A stretch of 64,000 nt of DNA from Rhizobium etli_C (GTDB lineage: Bacteria; Pseudomonadota; Alphaproteobacteria; Rhizobiales; Rhizobiaceae): NCBI RefSeq assembly GCF_014198605.1, contig NZ_JACIHU010000001.1. One strand, 5' to 3'. Below, piece after piece: positions 25,906-34,918 of this stretch; position 1 is the stretch's first letter, and each line of letters starts with the position of its first letter. The position numbers and the translations under genes were made by a program. The notes beneath the pieces were generated by a model. It saw nothing but the letters and a program-made list of their open reading frames with translations. It ran no database searches and had not been told where the DNA came from.

Positions 25906-26742
25906 TTAATTACAGACCTCGGCCTTGCGCTCGAGCAGTTCCAGCTTGGCAAGCTTGCCCGTCAGAACGAAATCGCCGTAATCCATCGTCAGGTCGCGGG
26001 TGATGCCGTTCTCATAGAGCTTGAAGGACATTCGATAGACCGGCAGCGAATCGGATTTCGCATTCTCGTTGAAATAGGCGATCGTCACCGGCCAGAACGC
26101 GGTCTTGGAGAAGGCGCCGGCATTGCGGGCATCGGCCTCCTCCGCAACCGGCGTCTGCTGCTTGCCGACGATCGTCGTCGTCGCCAGCGCCTTGTCGCCG
26201 TCATCGGAACCGTCGAAAACGCGCGCCTCGAAGAAGCGCTTACCGTCCTTGGCGTTCTGGATCACATCAAGCATGTGTTCCGTGGGAAAGCGGCTTTCGG
26301 CCAGCTGCAGCTCGCGGTTTGCCGGCTGCTTGAGATCGACCTTGACGCCACCAGGCTGGTCCTGAGCGGCACCGTTGACCTCCTTGTCGAGCTGATCGTC
26401 GGTGAAGGATTTGGTGTCGAAGGTGAACTTGCCGTCCTTCAGGTTCTCGAAGGTCGTTGTCTGCTGGTCACTGACGCGCACGCTGTCGCCGGTATTGATC
26501 TGCGTCACGAAGCGGAAATTGGTGGTGAAGCCCTGGCAATAGCTGCCGTCGAACTCATAGACCATCCGGCCGTACATGCCGGCTATGCCGGAGCGGTCGG
26601 AAGCGTCCTTCAATTCCAGATCGTAGACGGCGCGATGGGCGATGAGGCCGGTCGCGGCCGCAGCGCTTGCCGCAGGCGCGCCCGCCCATGCATTGGCGGA
26701 TACGCTGGCAAGAAGCAGAGCGGCAAGCGACGATCGGAACAT
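25906..26742 (-). CDS. DUF1849/EipB-like periplasmic cell envelope protein
   Basis: Secreted protein of 278 residues with a clear signal peptide (about residues 1-20, cleavage near AWA). It belongs to the DUF1849 family. The Brucella member EipB is a periplasmic beta-spiral protein needed for envelope integrity, with a conserved disulfide. Here just two cysteines remain in the mature part, one in SYCQGF and one in the penultimate residue (AEVCN), fitting that disulfide. It is monocistronic and divergent from the RidA gene. Confidence 0.85.
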   Translation of the reverse strand: MFRSSLAALLLASVSANAWAGAPAASAAAATGLIAHRAVYDLELKDASDRSGIAGMYGRMVYEFDGSYCQGFTTNFRFVTQINTGDSVRVSDQQTTTFENLKDGKFTFDTKSFTDDQLDKEVNGAAQDQPGGVKVDLKQPANRELQLAESRFPTEHMLDVIQNAKDGKRFFEARVFDGSDDGDKALATTTIVGKQQTPVAEEADARNAGAFSKTAFWPVTIAYFNENAKSDSLPVYRMSFKLYENGITRDLTMDYGDFVLTGKLAKLELLERKAEVCN

Positions 26743-26878
26743 TCATTCACTCCTATTGGACTCGGCCGCAATGTTATATGAACTCTTTCGGCCAAATCGA
26801 GGCTCGAAGCTGTCATAATAAAGATTCTAGTCTTGATGCATAAATTTTGAAACATTGACAACAAAAGCGGAGACGAAA

Positions 26879-27349
26879 ATGTCCGATGAAATTGCAGCGC
26901 GCCTGACTGAGATGGGGATAACCCTGCCCGAAGCCGCAGCCCCAGCCGCAAATTACGTTCCCTATGTCATCAGCGGCAATCTTCTCTACATTTCCGGCCA
27001 GCTACCGCTCGAAGGCGGCAAGATCGCCGTCGCCGGCCATCTCGGCGAGACGGTTGATGTTGCAAGCGGCCAACGCGGCGCCGAACTCTGCGCCATCAAC
27101 ATCCTCGCCCAGGCCAAGGCCGCACTTGGCGGCGATCTCGGCCGCATCCGCCGGGTGATCAAGCTGAACGGCTTCGTCGCCTCGGCGCCCGATTTTGTCG
27201 AGCAGCATCTCGTCATCAACGGCGCTTCGAACCTGATTGCCGGCGTGCTCGGCGAGACCGGCAAACATGCGCGTGCCGCCGTCGGCATGGCAGCCCTGCC
27301 GCTGAACGCCGCCGTCGAGATCGACGCTATCATGGAAATCGCAGAATGA
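26879..27349 (+). CDS. RidA/YjgF family protein
   Basis: Predicted enamine/imine deaminase-like protein (156 residues, the longer RidA subgroup) that removes reactive intermediates of PLP enzymes. The trimer-forming fold is supported by SGNLLYISGQLPLEGGK and the C-terminal LPLNAAVEIDAIMEIAE. The canonical Arg of the RidA active site is not evident here, so deaminase activity is uncertain. I chose the start MSDEIAAR at 26879. Its stop overlaps the next gene in ATGA. Confidence 0.85.
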   Translation: MSDEIAARLTEMGITLPEAAAPAANYVPYVISGNLLYISGQLPLEGGKIAVAGHLGETVDVASGQRGAELCAINILAQAKAALGGDLGRIRRVIKLNGFVASAPDFVEQHLVINGASNLIAGVLGETGKHARAAVGMAALPLNAAVEIDAIMEIAE

Positions 27350-28065
27350 CCAATGCGGACTGGATCAAGGACGTGGCGGTCGCCCATCGCGGCTTTCACG
27401 ACCTCAATAAGCTCGTCTGGGAAAATACGCTTACTGCCTTTTCTCGCGCTGTCGAAGCGGGCTTTGCGATCGAATGCGATCTGCATTACGCTTCCGACGG
27501 CGTGCCGGTCATCTTTCACGACGAGGACCTGCAGCGACTGTGCAGTCTCACCGGCGATGTCCGCGAGCGCACCTCTCGGGAGCTCGGACTGATCGCCGTC
27601 GGCGGCACCAGCGACAAGGTGCCGACGCTCAGCCAGCTTCTCGAACTCGTCCGGGGCAAGGTGCCGCTGGTACTGGAGCTGAAGGGCCGCGAGGCTGATG
27701 ACGAAGGGTTTGCTGAATCTGTTCTCGAAGTGTTGGAAGGCTATGAAGGCAAGGTCGCGCTGATGAGCTTCGACCATTGGCTGCTGCGCGATCTGAAGGC
27801 GCTTGGCTCCCCTTACCCGCTCGGGCTGACCGCCGACGGCAACACACCGGAGGAGTTCGCAACGCACGCCCAGGCGATGGAGATCGGTCTCGATTTCATC
27901 TCCTATTATTACGACGACCTGCCGAATGCCTTCATATCCGGCCAACGCGAAAAGGGTATTCCCGTCATCACCTGGACGGTGCGCGATGACGAGGCGCGCC
28001 GGCGGACCTTCGCCAACGCAGACCAGATGACCTTCGAAGGCTTCGACCCGCGTGTGGCGGTTTGA
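27346..28065 (+). CDS. Glycerophosphodiester phosphodiesterase family protein
   Basis: TIM-barrel GDPD enzyme (239 residues) cleaving glycerophosphodiesters to glycerol 3-phosphate and an alcohol. The catalytic and metal motifs are visible: VAHRGFHD, ENTLTAF, FAIECDLH and VIFHDEDLQRL, covering both catalytic histidines and the acidic metal ligands. No signal peptide is present, so it is probably cytoplasmic. It is translationally coupled to the RidA gene (4-bp overlap). Confidence 0.92.
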   Translation: MTNADWIKDVAVAHRGFHDLNKLVWENTLTAFSRAVEAGFAIECDLHYASDGVPVIFHDEDLQRLCSLTGDVRERTSRELGLIAVGGTSDKVPTLSQLLELVRGKVPLVLELKGREADDEGFAESVLEVLEGYEGKVALMSFDHWLLRDLKALGSPYPLGLTADGNTPEEFATHAQAMEIGLDFISYYYDDLPNAFISGQREKGIPVITWTVRDDEARRRTFANADQMTFEGFDPRVAV

Positions 28066-28143
28066 CGCTCGCTTTTTGGCCAAGATCATGCGCAGACTGA
28101 AGCAAAGCCGAGACCGTCTTCCCACAGGCTTCGCATCTGCTCC

Positions 28144-29334
28144 ATGACCGATGAATTGTCCATTCGCGTAGAACGCTCCTTCACAGCGATTTCCCCGGAG
28201 AGCTGGTCCAGGCTTTCCGGGGCATCGAAGACCGGCACCACGATCGCTTACAATCCCTTCGTCTCGCACGCCTTTTTGTCGTCGCTGGAAGAATCGGGTT
28301 CGGCCACTGCCGAGACCGGCTGGCTCGGCCATCACCTGCTGCTCGAGACCGATCGCGGTGAACTGATCGGCGCCCTGCCCGCCTACCTCAAGAATCACAG
28401 CCAGGGCGAATATGTCTTCGACCATGGCTGGGCCGATGCCTTCGAGCGGGCCGGCGGGCGCTATTACCCCAAACTTCAATGCTCTATCCCATTCACTCCT
28501 GCGACGGGTCCACGGCTTCTCGTCACCGAGGGGCTGGAGCGGCTGCCGATCCAGAGTGCGATCGCCGAAAGCCTGAAGGAGGTCGTGCGCCGGCTCGGCA
28601 TCTCATCCGCCCATGTCACCTTCGTGCCTGATGAAGAGATCGGCGTCTTCGAGATGGACGGCTATCTGCACCGCACCGACCAGCAGTTCCATTTCATCAA
28701 TGACGGCTATGCCAATCACGAGGAATTCCTCGAAACGCTCGCTTCGCGAAAACGCAAGGCGTTGCGCAAGGAGCGCCGTGTCGCGTTGGAGAACGGCATC
28801 AGCATCGACTGGCTGACCGGCCGCGACCTGACGGAACGCATTTGGGACCAGTTCTTCAAATTCTACATGGATACCGGTGGGCGCAAATGGGGCCGGCCCT
28901 ATCTCACCCGCAAATTCTACTCGCTGATCGGCGAGCGCATGGCCGACGACATCCTGCTCGTCATGGCCAAGCGCGACGGGCGCTATGTCGCCGGCGCGAT
29001 CAACTTCATCGGCGGCGATACGCTCTACGGCCGTCACTGGGGCTGCATCGAGGATCATCCGTTGCTGCATTTCGAGGTCTGCTATCACCAGGCGATCGAT
29101 TTTGCCCTTTCGAAAGGGTTGAACCGGGTCGAGGCCGGAGCCCAGGGCGAACACAAGCTTGCCCGCGGTTACCTGCCGGTGACGACGCATTCGGCCCATT
29201 ATGTCGCCCATGCCGGCCTTCGTCGGGCGATCGGCGATTATCTCGCCCGCGAGCGCGCAGATGTCGAACAGATGGGCGAGCTGCTGGCCGAGCACAGCCC
29301 CTTCCGCAAGGGCGAGCGCCAGCAGGAGGATTGA
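28144..29334 (+). CDS. FemAB-like GNAT acyltransferase family protein (PF04339)
   Basis: Cytoplasmic protein of 396 residues of the family once called DUF482, with two GNAT-like halves resembling FemAB aminoacyltransferases. Recognisable stretches are FDHGWADAFERAGGRYYPKL near residue 100 and FYMDTGGRKWGRPYLTR near 245. The true substrate of the family is unknown. It lies 78 bp after the phosphodiesterase and 54 bp before the HIT gene on the same strand. Confidence 0.87.
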   Translation: MTDELSIRVERSFTAISPESWSRLSGASKTGTTIAYNPFVSHAFLSSLEESGSATAETGWLGHHLLLETDRGELIGALPAYLKNHSQGEYVFDHGWADAFERAGGRYYPKLQCSIPFTPATGPRLLVTEGLERLPIQSAIAESLKEVVRRLGISSAHVTFVPDEEIGVFEMDGYLHRTDQQFHFINDGYANHEEFLETLASRKRKALRKERRVALENGISIDWLTGRDLTERIWDQFFKFYMDTGGRKWGRPYLTRKFYSLIGERMADDILLVMAKRDGRYVAGAINFIGGDTLYGRHWGCIEDHPLLHFEVCYHQAIDFALSKGLNRVEAGAQGEHKLARGYLPVTTHSAHYVAHAGLRRAIGDYLARERADVEQMGELLAEHSPFRKGERQQED

Positions 29335-29388
29335 CGCCGCCCTGCCGAGCGCGCTACCCGATCAAATAGAAAGTGAGGAGATTTCGCG

Positions 29389-29820
29389 ATGACCAAGCCG
29401 GCCGCATATGACGACAACAATATCTTCGCCAAGATCCTGCGCGGCGAAATTCCCTCGCACCGGATCTACGAAGACCAGCATACGGTCGCCTTCATGGATG
29501 TGATGCCGCAGGCGCCGGGCCATGTGCTCGTCGTCCCGAAGGCGCCTTCCCGCAATATCCTCGACGCCGATCCCGCCACTCTCGCCCATGCCATCGCTGT
29601 CGTCCAGAAGGTCGCCAAGGCGCTCGAAGAGGTCTTCGATGCCGATGGTGTGTTTATCGCCCAATTCAACGAACCGGCCGCCGGGCAGACGGTGTTTCAT
29701 CTGCATTTCCACGTCATTCCCCGTCATGAAGGCGTGGCGCTGAAACCGCATTCCGGCAAGATGGAGGACAGCGCGGTGCTTGCCGCCAATGCCGAAAAGA
29801 TCAGGGCAGCTCTGGCATAG
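29389..29820 (+). CDS. HIT family nucleotide-binding/hydrolase protein
   Basis: Histidine-triad protein of 143 residues, Hint-like. The triad is visible as HLHFHVIPRH at about residues 104-113. The N-terminal IFAKILRGEIPSHRIYED segment is typical. Such enzymes hydrolyse phosphoramidate or adenylate adducts. It has an upstream GAGGAG. It is the last core gene before the accessory catabolic cassette. Confidence 0.93.
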   Translation: MTKPAAYDDNNIFAKILRGEIPSHRIYEDQHTVAFMDVMPQAPGHVLVVPKAPSRNILDADPATLAHAIAVVQKVAKALEEVFDADGVFIAQFNEPAAGQTVFHLHFHVIPRHEGVALKPHSGKMEDSAVLAANAEKIRAALA

Positions 29821-29822
29821 GT

Positions 29823-29837
29823 AGCACGTGACGTGCT
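29823..29837. repeat. 15-bp perfect palindrome between convergent genes
   Basis: AGCACGT-G-ACGTGCT fills the 17-bp gap between the HIT gene and the convergent oxidoreductase gene. It may act as a small transcription-stop hairpin, but no T run follows. It also marks the left edge of the accessory cassette. Confidence 0.4.
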
Positions 29838-30875
29838 TCAGGGCAGCGCAACGCGCTGGAGCGTGGCTGCGGACCGTTTAACGGCATCGATTACCTTCAG
29901 GGTTTCCCATCCCTCTCGCCCGCTGACCAGAGGCTCTTCGTGGCCTCGTATGACCTTGCAGAACTGCCGTATCTGAAGGACGAGCGGATTCTCGGTCTCG
30001 ACGTCGATGCGCTCCCGGTCGAAGGGCTCCAGCCAGCTCCGCTCCCCCGGGTTGCGCCATATGTCGAGTGAAGGAACGGCGAGTGATCCGTGTGTTCCGC
30101 CAATCATGTAGCAGGCTTCTTCCGTCTTCGGATAGGCCGCGTTCTCTCCGGTCGTCATCTCCCAGCTCCATGGCGCCACAACGGAATCCGAAACCGACGC
30201 GCTGCCCAGAACTCCGCTCTTGAATTCGATGAGGATCACGGCGGTCTCCTCGACGGCGTTCCCGCGCATTGCGTTGGACTCGCGCGCCTGGACGGCCGCG
30301 ATATCCCCCAGCAGGTAGCGAAGATTGTCGATGTCGTGGATGAGGTTCAGGAAGACCGGCCCCGCGCCCGGCTCGCGCCGCCAGGGCGTGTCGAAATAGC
30401 TGTCCGGCTTGAACAGCCAGAACATTGCGTTGACGACCAGTATCCGACCGAGCTTTCCGCTTTCAATGATCTGCTTGGCTTTCTGCATCATTGGGGCGTG
30501 CCGGCGATGATGCCCCGTCAGAAGCGGGATACCCTTGGCATCGGCCATCTTTATCAGCTTCTCGCCGGCTGCGACATCGTCAACGATCGGCTTCTCAATC
30601 AAAGCCGGGATTCCAGCTTCCACTGCCTCCATGCCGTTCCGGGCATGCATCTGGTTAGGAGTCGCGATAATGACGCCGTCCGGACGCTGAGCGACAATCA
30701 TGTCGCCAAAACTTGGGAACCATCTGACGCCGGCGTCGCGTGCGATCTCTTGTCCAAGTGACGTGGGATCCACTACGGCGACTAGCTCGGCCGCGGGTTC
30801 TTCCAAGACATGTCGAATATGACGCTTTCCAATCAGCCCCGCACCGAGGACCGCTAATTTGACCCGGTCGACCAT
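29838..30875 (-). CDS. Gfo/Idh/MocA family NAD(P)-dependent oxidoreductase
   Basis: Cytoplasmic dehydrogenase of 345 residues, related to inositol and glucose-fructose oxidoreductases. The Rossmann motif VLGAGLIGKRH (about residues 8-18) and the EKP motif (LIEKPIVDD, about 92-100) are present. The C-terminal domain carries HDIDNLRYLLGD (about 180-190), typical of the catalytic His/Asp region. It is the distal gene of the ten-gene minus-strand operon, 6 bp after aroQ. The substrate is unknown; the context suggests a polyhydroxylated ring acid such as a quinate-type compound. Confidence 0.9.
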   Translation of the reverse strand: MVDRVKLAVLGAGLIGKRHIRHVLEEPAAELVAVVDPTSLGQEIARDAGVRWFPSFGDMIVAQRPDGVIIATPNQMHARNGMEAVEAGIPALIEKPIVDDVAAGEKLIKMADAKGIPLLTGHHRRHAPMMQKAKQIIESGKLGRILVVNAMFWLFKPDSYFDTPWRREPGAGPVFLNLIHDIDNLRYLLGDIAAVQARESNAMRGNAVEETAVILIEFKSGVLGSASVSDSVVAPWSWEMTTGENAAYPKTEEACYMIGGTHGSLAVPSLDIWRNPGERSWLEPFDRERIDVETENPLVLQIRQFCKVIRGHEEPLVSGREGWETLKVIDAVKRSAATLQRVALP

Positions 30876-30881
30876 TTTGCG

Positions 30882-31331
30882 TCAGTCGTTCTTCGGGGGC
30901 TTTAACATTGTCGCGACGCGGCGGATACCGAGCTGGTAGCCTTCCGTTCCAAGGCCGGCGATTACGCCGTCTGCCCGGTGGGAGACAAAGGAGTGGTGGC
31001 GGAAGCTTTCGCGCTTATGCACGTTGGAGATATGGATCTCGATGACGGGACCCTCGAACGTATTCAGAGCGTCTAGGATTGCTAGCGACGTGTGCGTGAA
31101 TGCAGCTGGATTAATCACGATGCCGGCTCCGTCCTCACGCGCTTCATGGATCCAGTCGATGATTTCGTATTCGCGGTTGCTCTGGTGGAAGCGAAGCTCA
31201 TGTCCGAGTTCCGATGCCAGGGTCCGGCAGGCGGCCTCGACGTCGGCCAGTGTCTCGTGGCCGTAGATGTGAGGCTGACGCTTGCCGAGCAGGTTGAGGT
31301 TTGGGCCGTTAAGAACATAGATCAGGCTCAT
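30882..31331 (-). CDS. aroQ: Type II 3-dehydroquinate dehydratase
   Basis: Dodecameric dehydroquinase (149 residues) interconverting 3-dehydroquinate and 3-dehydroshikimate. The motif LNGPNLNLLGKRQPHIYG holds the catalytic Arg/Tyr. IEIHISNVHKRESFRHHS holds the catalytic His, and GVIAGLGTEGY closes the site. Type II enzymes serve both biosynthesis and quinate breakdown. Its place beside a dehydrogenase of the same pathway, a transporter and ring-cleavage genes favours a catabolic role. Confidence 0.94.
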   Translation of the reverse strand: MSLIYVLNGPNLNLLGKRQPHIYGHETLADVEAACRTLASELGHELRFHQSNREYEIIDWIHEAREDGAGIVINPAAFTHTSLAILDALNTFEGPVIEIHISNVHKRESFRHHSFVSHRADGVIAGLGTEGYQLGIRRVATMLKPPKND

Positions 31332-31362
31332 TGCAATTACCCTTGTGAAAGCACCGACGAGT

Positions 31363-31731
31363 TCAGGCGAGCGCTATTTCCTGGAATGCGAAATTCGGAT
31401 CGGATTCGTAGAGATCGGCGCGAAGCCCAAGCCGCCCTTCCTGCAGTGCGGGTGCTGCGACATTCTGCGCAGCGTCGAGAACCGATTTCAGCAGTTCTCG
31501 TTTGGTCTCCGTCGGCCGTCCGGGAGCCACACGCACAATTATTTGAATGAAGTGATTGTCGGCATGTTCGTCGCCGACGCAGGAGAAAGTCGCTTCCCTG
31601 GCGAATGTGCGAACTATAGTAGGCTTTACCAGGCCCCCGTCGCGGACTCGGCGATGCACTGCTTTGGTCAGCTCGTCAATAACGACGCGCTCGGCAGCGC
31701 CCCGGCTATAGTCAATGATGATATGCGGCAT
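31363..31731 (-). CDS. 5-carboxymethyl-2-hydroxymuconate isomerase-like tautomerase
   Basis: Small tautomerase-superfamily protein (122 residues) of the CHMI/HpaF family (PF02962). The catalytic N-terminal proline after Met removal is present (MPHIIIDYS), and the C-terminus (GLRADLYESDPNFAFQEI) resembles the family. In homoprotocatechuate degradation the enzyme isomerises the 2-hydroxymuconate-type ring-cleavage product. Here it sits between the aroE-like and aroQ genes, while the matching HpaH and HpaI homologues are on the divergent operon. Confidence 0.87.
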   Translation of the reverse strand: MPHIIIDYSRGAAERVVIDELTKAVHRRVRDGGLVKPTIVRTFAREATFSCVGDEHADNHFIQIIVRVAPGRPTETKRELLKSVLDAAQNVAAPALQEGRLGLRADLYESDPNFAFQEIALA

Positions 31732-31746
31732 CGCATGTCCTCCAGC

Positions 31747-32595
31747 TCAGCACAACTCTTCGAAATGACGCGACATTCGTTCCGCGTCCGGCTGCACGTT
31801 CGTGAACAATTCGAACGCCGCGGCGGCCTGGAATACCGTCATTCCACCACCAGGCAGCGTTTTGCAGCCCTTCTTCTCAGCCAAAGCCAGAAGTTCGGTC
31901 ACGACAGGCATGTAGACAATATCAGCGACCCAGTGACGCGACTGAAGCGCTTCCGGGTCGATCGGAATGCCAGGATGACTTCGCATACCCGTCGGCGTGG
32001 CGTGGATCAGCCCGTCGGCCGAAGCGAGCGTGGCGCTGACATCCCCGATCGGCTGCGCGCAGGTTTCTAAGAAGCGCTGATTGAGCTGATCGGCAAGCGT
32101 GGCGGCGCGATTTGGGTCCTGATCGAAGATCGACAGCCGCTCGATTCCGAGCTTGATGGCTGCGTGCGCGACTGCGACCCCCGCGCCGCCAGCGCCGAGC
32201 AGGACCGCATGTGTTTTGGCAACGTCGGGCAATCCGCGCTCGAAATTCTTATAAAACCCATACCAATCAGTGTTGTGCCCAATCCGTTTGCCATTGCGAA
32301 GCACGACCGTGTTGACTGCGCCGAGCATCCGGGCATCTTCCGACAGATCGGTAAGGTGAGCGATGACGGTCTGCTTGCACGGGTGAGTAATGTTGCTTCC
32401 CGCAAAGCCCCGGCGTTCGATCTCGTCGAGAAGGTCTGGCAGCGCAGATGCGGGGAGACCACGCTCGGCCAGATCGAGAAGCTCGTACCGATATTCCAGT
32501 CCAAGCTGATATGCTTCGGCCTCGTGGAGAGCCGGCGATTTCGACATCTGAATGTCCGCGCCGATCAGCCCGACATGGAATTTCCTGTTGTCCAT
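31747..32595 (-). CDS. Shikimate/quinate dehydrogenase (AroE family, probably catabolic)
   Basis: Rossmann-fold dehydrogenase of 282 residues. Catalytic residues are kept: Lys in NITHPCKQ (about residues 71-78) and Asp in HNTDWYGF (about 109-116). The nucleotide motif is LLGAGGAGVAVAHA (about 135-148). The substrate loop reads SKSPALHEAE rather than the usual biosynthetic form with HN. To my knowledge HEAE-type loops occur in quinate/shikimate dehydrogenases used for catabolism. It lies 17 bp after the ABC ATPase gene and 15 bp before the tautomerase. Confidence 0.88.
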   Translation of the reverse strand: MDNRKFHVGLIGADIQMSKSPALHEAEAYQLGLEYRYELLDLAERGLPASALPDLLDEIERRGFAGSNITHPCKQTVIAHLTDLSEDARMLGAVNTVVLRNGKRIGHNTDWYGFYKNFERGLPDVAKTHAVLLGAGGAGVAVAHAAIKLGIERLSIFDQDPNRAATLADQLNQRFLETCAQPIGDVSATLASADGLIHATPTGMRSHPGIPIDPEALQSRHWVADIVYMPVVTELLALAEKKGCKTLPGGGMTVFQAAAAFELFTNVQPDAERMSRHFEELC

Positions 32596-32612
32596 ATTGA
32601 TGGCTCTCCGGA

Positions 32613-33386
32613 TCAGTGATGGGCAAGTATTTCGCCGAGAAATGCCTTGGTGCGCTCGTGCTGTGGAGACTTGAAGAAGACCTCGGGTCGGGCCTCTTCG
32701 ATGATCTCACCGGAGGCCATGAAGATGACCCTGTCTGCTACCTGGCGGGCGAAGCCCATTTCATGGGTTACACAGATCATGGTCATGCCGTCGCGTGCGA
32801 GACCGATCATTGTATCCAGCACTTCCTTGACCATCTCGGGGTCCAGCGCACTCGTGGGCTCATCGAACAGCATCACTTTCGGCTCCATGCAGAGCGCACG
32901 TGCGATCGCGACGCGCTGCTGCTGGCCCCCGGAAAGCTGGGCGGGATATTTCTCGGCCTGATCGAGGATACGGACACGTTCCAGATATTTTCGAGCCAGT
33001 CGTTCGGCGTCGGCGCGGCTGGTGCCGCGAACGCGCATGGGGGCCAGCGTGCAGTTCTGGAGCACGGTCATGTGAGGGAACAAATTGAAACTCTGGAACA
33101 CCATGCCCACTTCGCGTCGGATCGCGTCCACGGCCTTGGTGCTGCCATCCAGCAGCTGTCCTTCGACGACGATCCGCCCGTCCTGGATCGTCTCAAGCGC
33201 GTTGATGCAGCGGATCAAGGTCGATTTGCCAGAACCCGAAGGGCCGCAAAGGACGATCTTCTCGCCTTTGCGGACCGACAGGCTGATGTTTTTCAGAGCG
33301 TGGAAGGAGCCGTACCATTTCTCCAGCTTCTCGAGTGAAATCAACGTCGACTGGTCGTTTGAAGAATTGAGCACGGCGCCCTCCAT
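32613..33386 (-). CDS. Polar amino acid-type ABC transporter, ATP-binding protein
   Basis: Cytoplasmic ATPase of an importer (257 residues as an ATG start). Walker A GPSGSGKST, signature LSGGQQQR and Walker B VMLFDEPTSALDPE are intact, and it groups by sequence with GlnQ/HisP/AapP proteins. The ATG at 33386 has no good ribosome-binding site; a GTG four codons on (33374) is preceded by GGAGGG and may be the real start. It follows the binding-protein gene by 7 bp. Confidence 0.93.
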   Translation of the reverse strand: MEGAVLNSSNDQSTLISLEKLEKWYGSFHALKNISLSVRKGEKIVLCGPSGSGKSTLIRCINALETIQDGRIVVEGQLLDGSTKAVDAIRREVGMVFQSFNLFPHMTVLQNCTLAPMRVRGTSRADAERLARKYLERVRILDQAEKYPAQLSGGQQQRVAIARALCMEPKVMLFDEPTSALDPEMVKEVLDTMIGLARDGMTMICVTHEMGFARQVADRVIFMASGEIIEEARPEVFFKSPQHERTKAFLGEILAHH

Positions 33387-33393
33387 GTATGCT

Positions 33394-34218
33394 TTACTTG
33401 GCGGTGAACGGGATATTGGGGATGGATTCGGGGAATGTCGGAAGATCGATGCTCATCCACTTCTTGGTGATGGCCGCCAGCTCGCCGCTTGCCTTGATCT
33501 TGTCGATGAAGCTGTTGGCGGCTTCGTTCCAGTCCTTCTCGCCAAGGCGCGTTCCGACGCCGTTATAGGTCTTCAGGAAATCGATCTTGCGTTCGTAAGT
33601 CCCGGCGCTGGCCGCATCGAGCCTCTGTCCGTAGAACTGGTTGCCGCCGACAGCCTTTACCTGACCGGAAATGAGAGCCTGGATGGTGGCGGCGTCATCG
33701 TCGAAGCGGCGGATCGTTGCAGTCGATCCTACGGCGTCCGTCACGGCCTTATCCTGCGAGCTCGACTTCGGCACACCGATCTCCCAGCCCGCCACATCGG
33801 CCGGCGCCTTCGCGGCATCGGCCTTCGCGGCATAGAGCGAGATTGTGTTCGCTGCGTACGGCTTGCTGTACTGGATCGATTTGGCGCGCTCCTCGGTCAT
33901 GGCCATCGTGGCGAACAGGATATCGACCTTCCCTGTCGTCAGCGCCGGAATTCGGTTGGCGACGGCGAGCGGCTGGAACTCGACCTTCACCCCGAGTTCC
34001 TTGGCAAACAGCGTCGCGATATCGGCGTCGAAGCCGTCCTGCTTGCCGCTCGAATTTACAAAACCCCATGGTGCGTTATCGCCCTGGATGCCGACGACCA
34101 AGGTGCCCTTGGCTTTGATCTCGTCGACAGTGGCGGCCGATGCGGCGCCGCCGCCGATGGTGGCGAAAGCGGCCGTCGCAAAAGCGATTCCCAGAAATTT
34201 CCTACGGTTGGTCTGCAT
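33394..34218 (-). CDS. ABC transporter substrate-binding protein (SBP_bac_3 family)
   Basis: Periplasmic solute receptor of 274 residues. The signal sequence has a twin-arginine-like start (NRRKFLGIAFATAAFA) and a probable cleavage after ASA around residue 28. The two-lobed amino-acid-binding fold is indicated by GTLVVGIQGDNAPWGF and MAMTEERAKSIQYSKPY, which carries the arginine that usually binds a carboxylate. The ligand is therefore likely a carboxylate. The cassette context suggests a ring acid rather than an ordinary amino acid. Confidence 0.93.
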   Translation of the reverse strand: MQTNRRKFLGIAFATAAFATIGGGAASAATVDEIKAKGTLVVGIQGDNAPWGFVNSSGKQDGFDADIATLFAKELGVKVEFQPLAVANRIPALTTGKVDILFATMAMTEERAKSIQYSKPYAANTISLYAAKADAAKAPADVAGWEIGVPKSSSQDKAVTDAVGSTATIRRFDDDAATIQALISGQVKAVGGNQFYGQRLDAASAGTYERKIDFLKTYNGVGTRLGEKDWNEAANSFIDKIKASGELAAITKKWMSIDLPTFPESIPNIPFTAK

Positions 34219-34258
34219 AGCTTACTCCTCCTCTATGATTTTGCTTCGAACGAAGCGG

Positions 34259-34909
34259 TTAGCGGACTGCTTTCGCCATCCGTTTTTCGAGGCCGCTTCC
34301 AAGGTGCGACAGCGGCCAGCAAATGATGAAATAGATCACGCCGACGATCCCGAAGACGAGGAGCGGCCGGTAGGTCTGGTTCGAGATAATCTGTCCAGCT
34401 CGGGTCAGCTCGATGAAGCCGACGATCGCGGCGAGCGACGTTCCTTTGATGAGCTGGACAAGGAAGCCGATGGTCGCAGGCATGGAGATTTTCAGGGCTT
34501 GTGGAAGGATGACGTCTTTCATCCGCGATACGTAGTGCAGGCCCAGCGCGTTGGCGGCTTCGCTCTGACCCTTCGGAACGGCTTCGATGGAGCCGCGCCA
34601 GATCTCGCCGAGAAAGGCGCTCGCATGAAGAGTGAAGGCGATAGCCACCGCGATCCAGGCATTGACATCAACGCCGAGCAGCGCCACGCCGTAATAAACG
34701 ACGAAAAGCTGCATCAGAAGCGGCGTGCCCTGGAAGAGCGCGATGTAGCCCGAAGTCGCGATGCGCGCGGTCCGATTTTTCGATGTGCGCGCCAGGGCGA
34801 TCAATATCCCGAACACGCCTCCACCGACAAAGCCGATGATCGCGAGCAGTACGGTCCATTTCAGGCCCTGCAAGATGAAGAGAAATTCGTTTTCGCCGAT
34901 GGGACCCAT
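34259..34909 (-). CDS. Amino acid-type ABC transporter permease
   Basis: Inner-membrane permease of the HisM/GlnP class (216 residues, about five membrane spans). The ATPase-docking EAA loop is GQSEAANALGLHYVSRMKDV. It pairs with the next permease gene (9-bp gap) to form a heterodimeric channel. Confidence 0.93.
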   Translation of the reverse strand: MGPIGENEFLFILQGLKWTVLLAIIGFVGGGVFGILIALARTSKNRTARIATSGYIALFQGTPLLMQLFVVYYGVALLGVDVNAWIAVAIAFTLHASAFLGEIWRGSIEAVPKGQSEAANALGLHYVSRMKDVILPQALKISMPATIGFLVQLIKGTSLAAIVGFIELTRAGQIISNQTYRPLLVFGIVGVIYFIICWPLSHLGSGLEKRMAKAVR

Positions 34910-34918
34910 GAGTGCCTC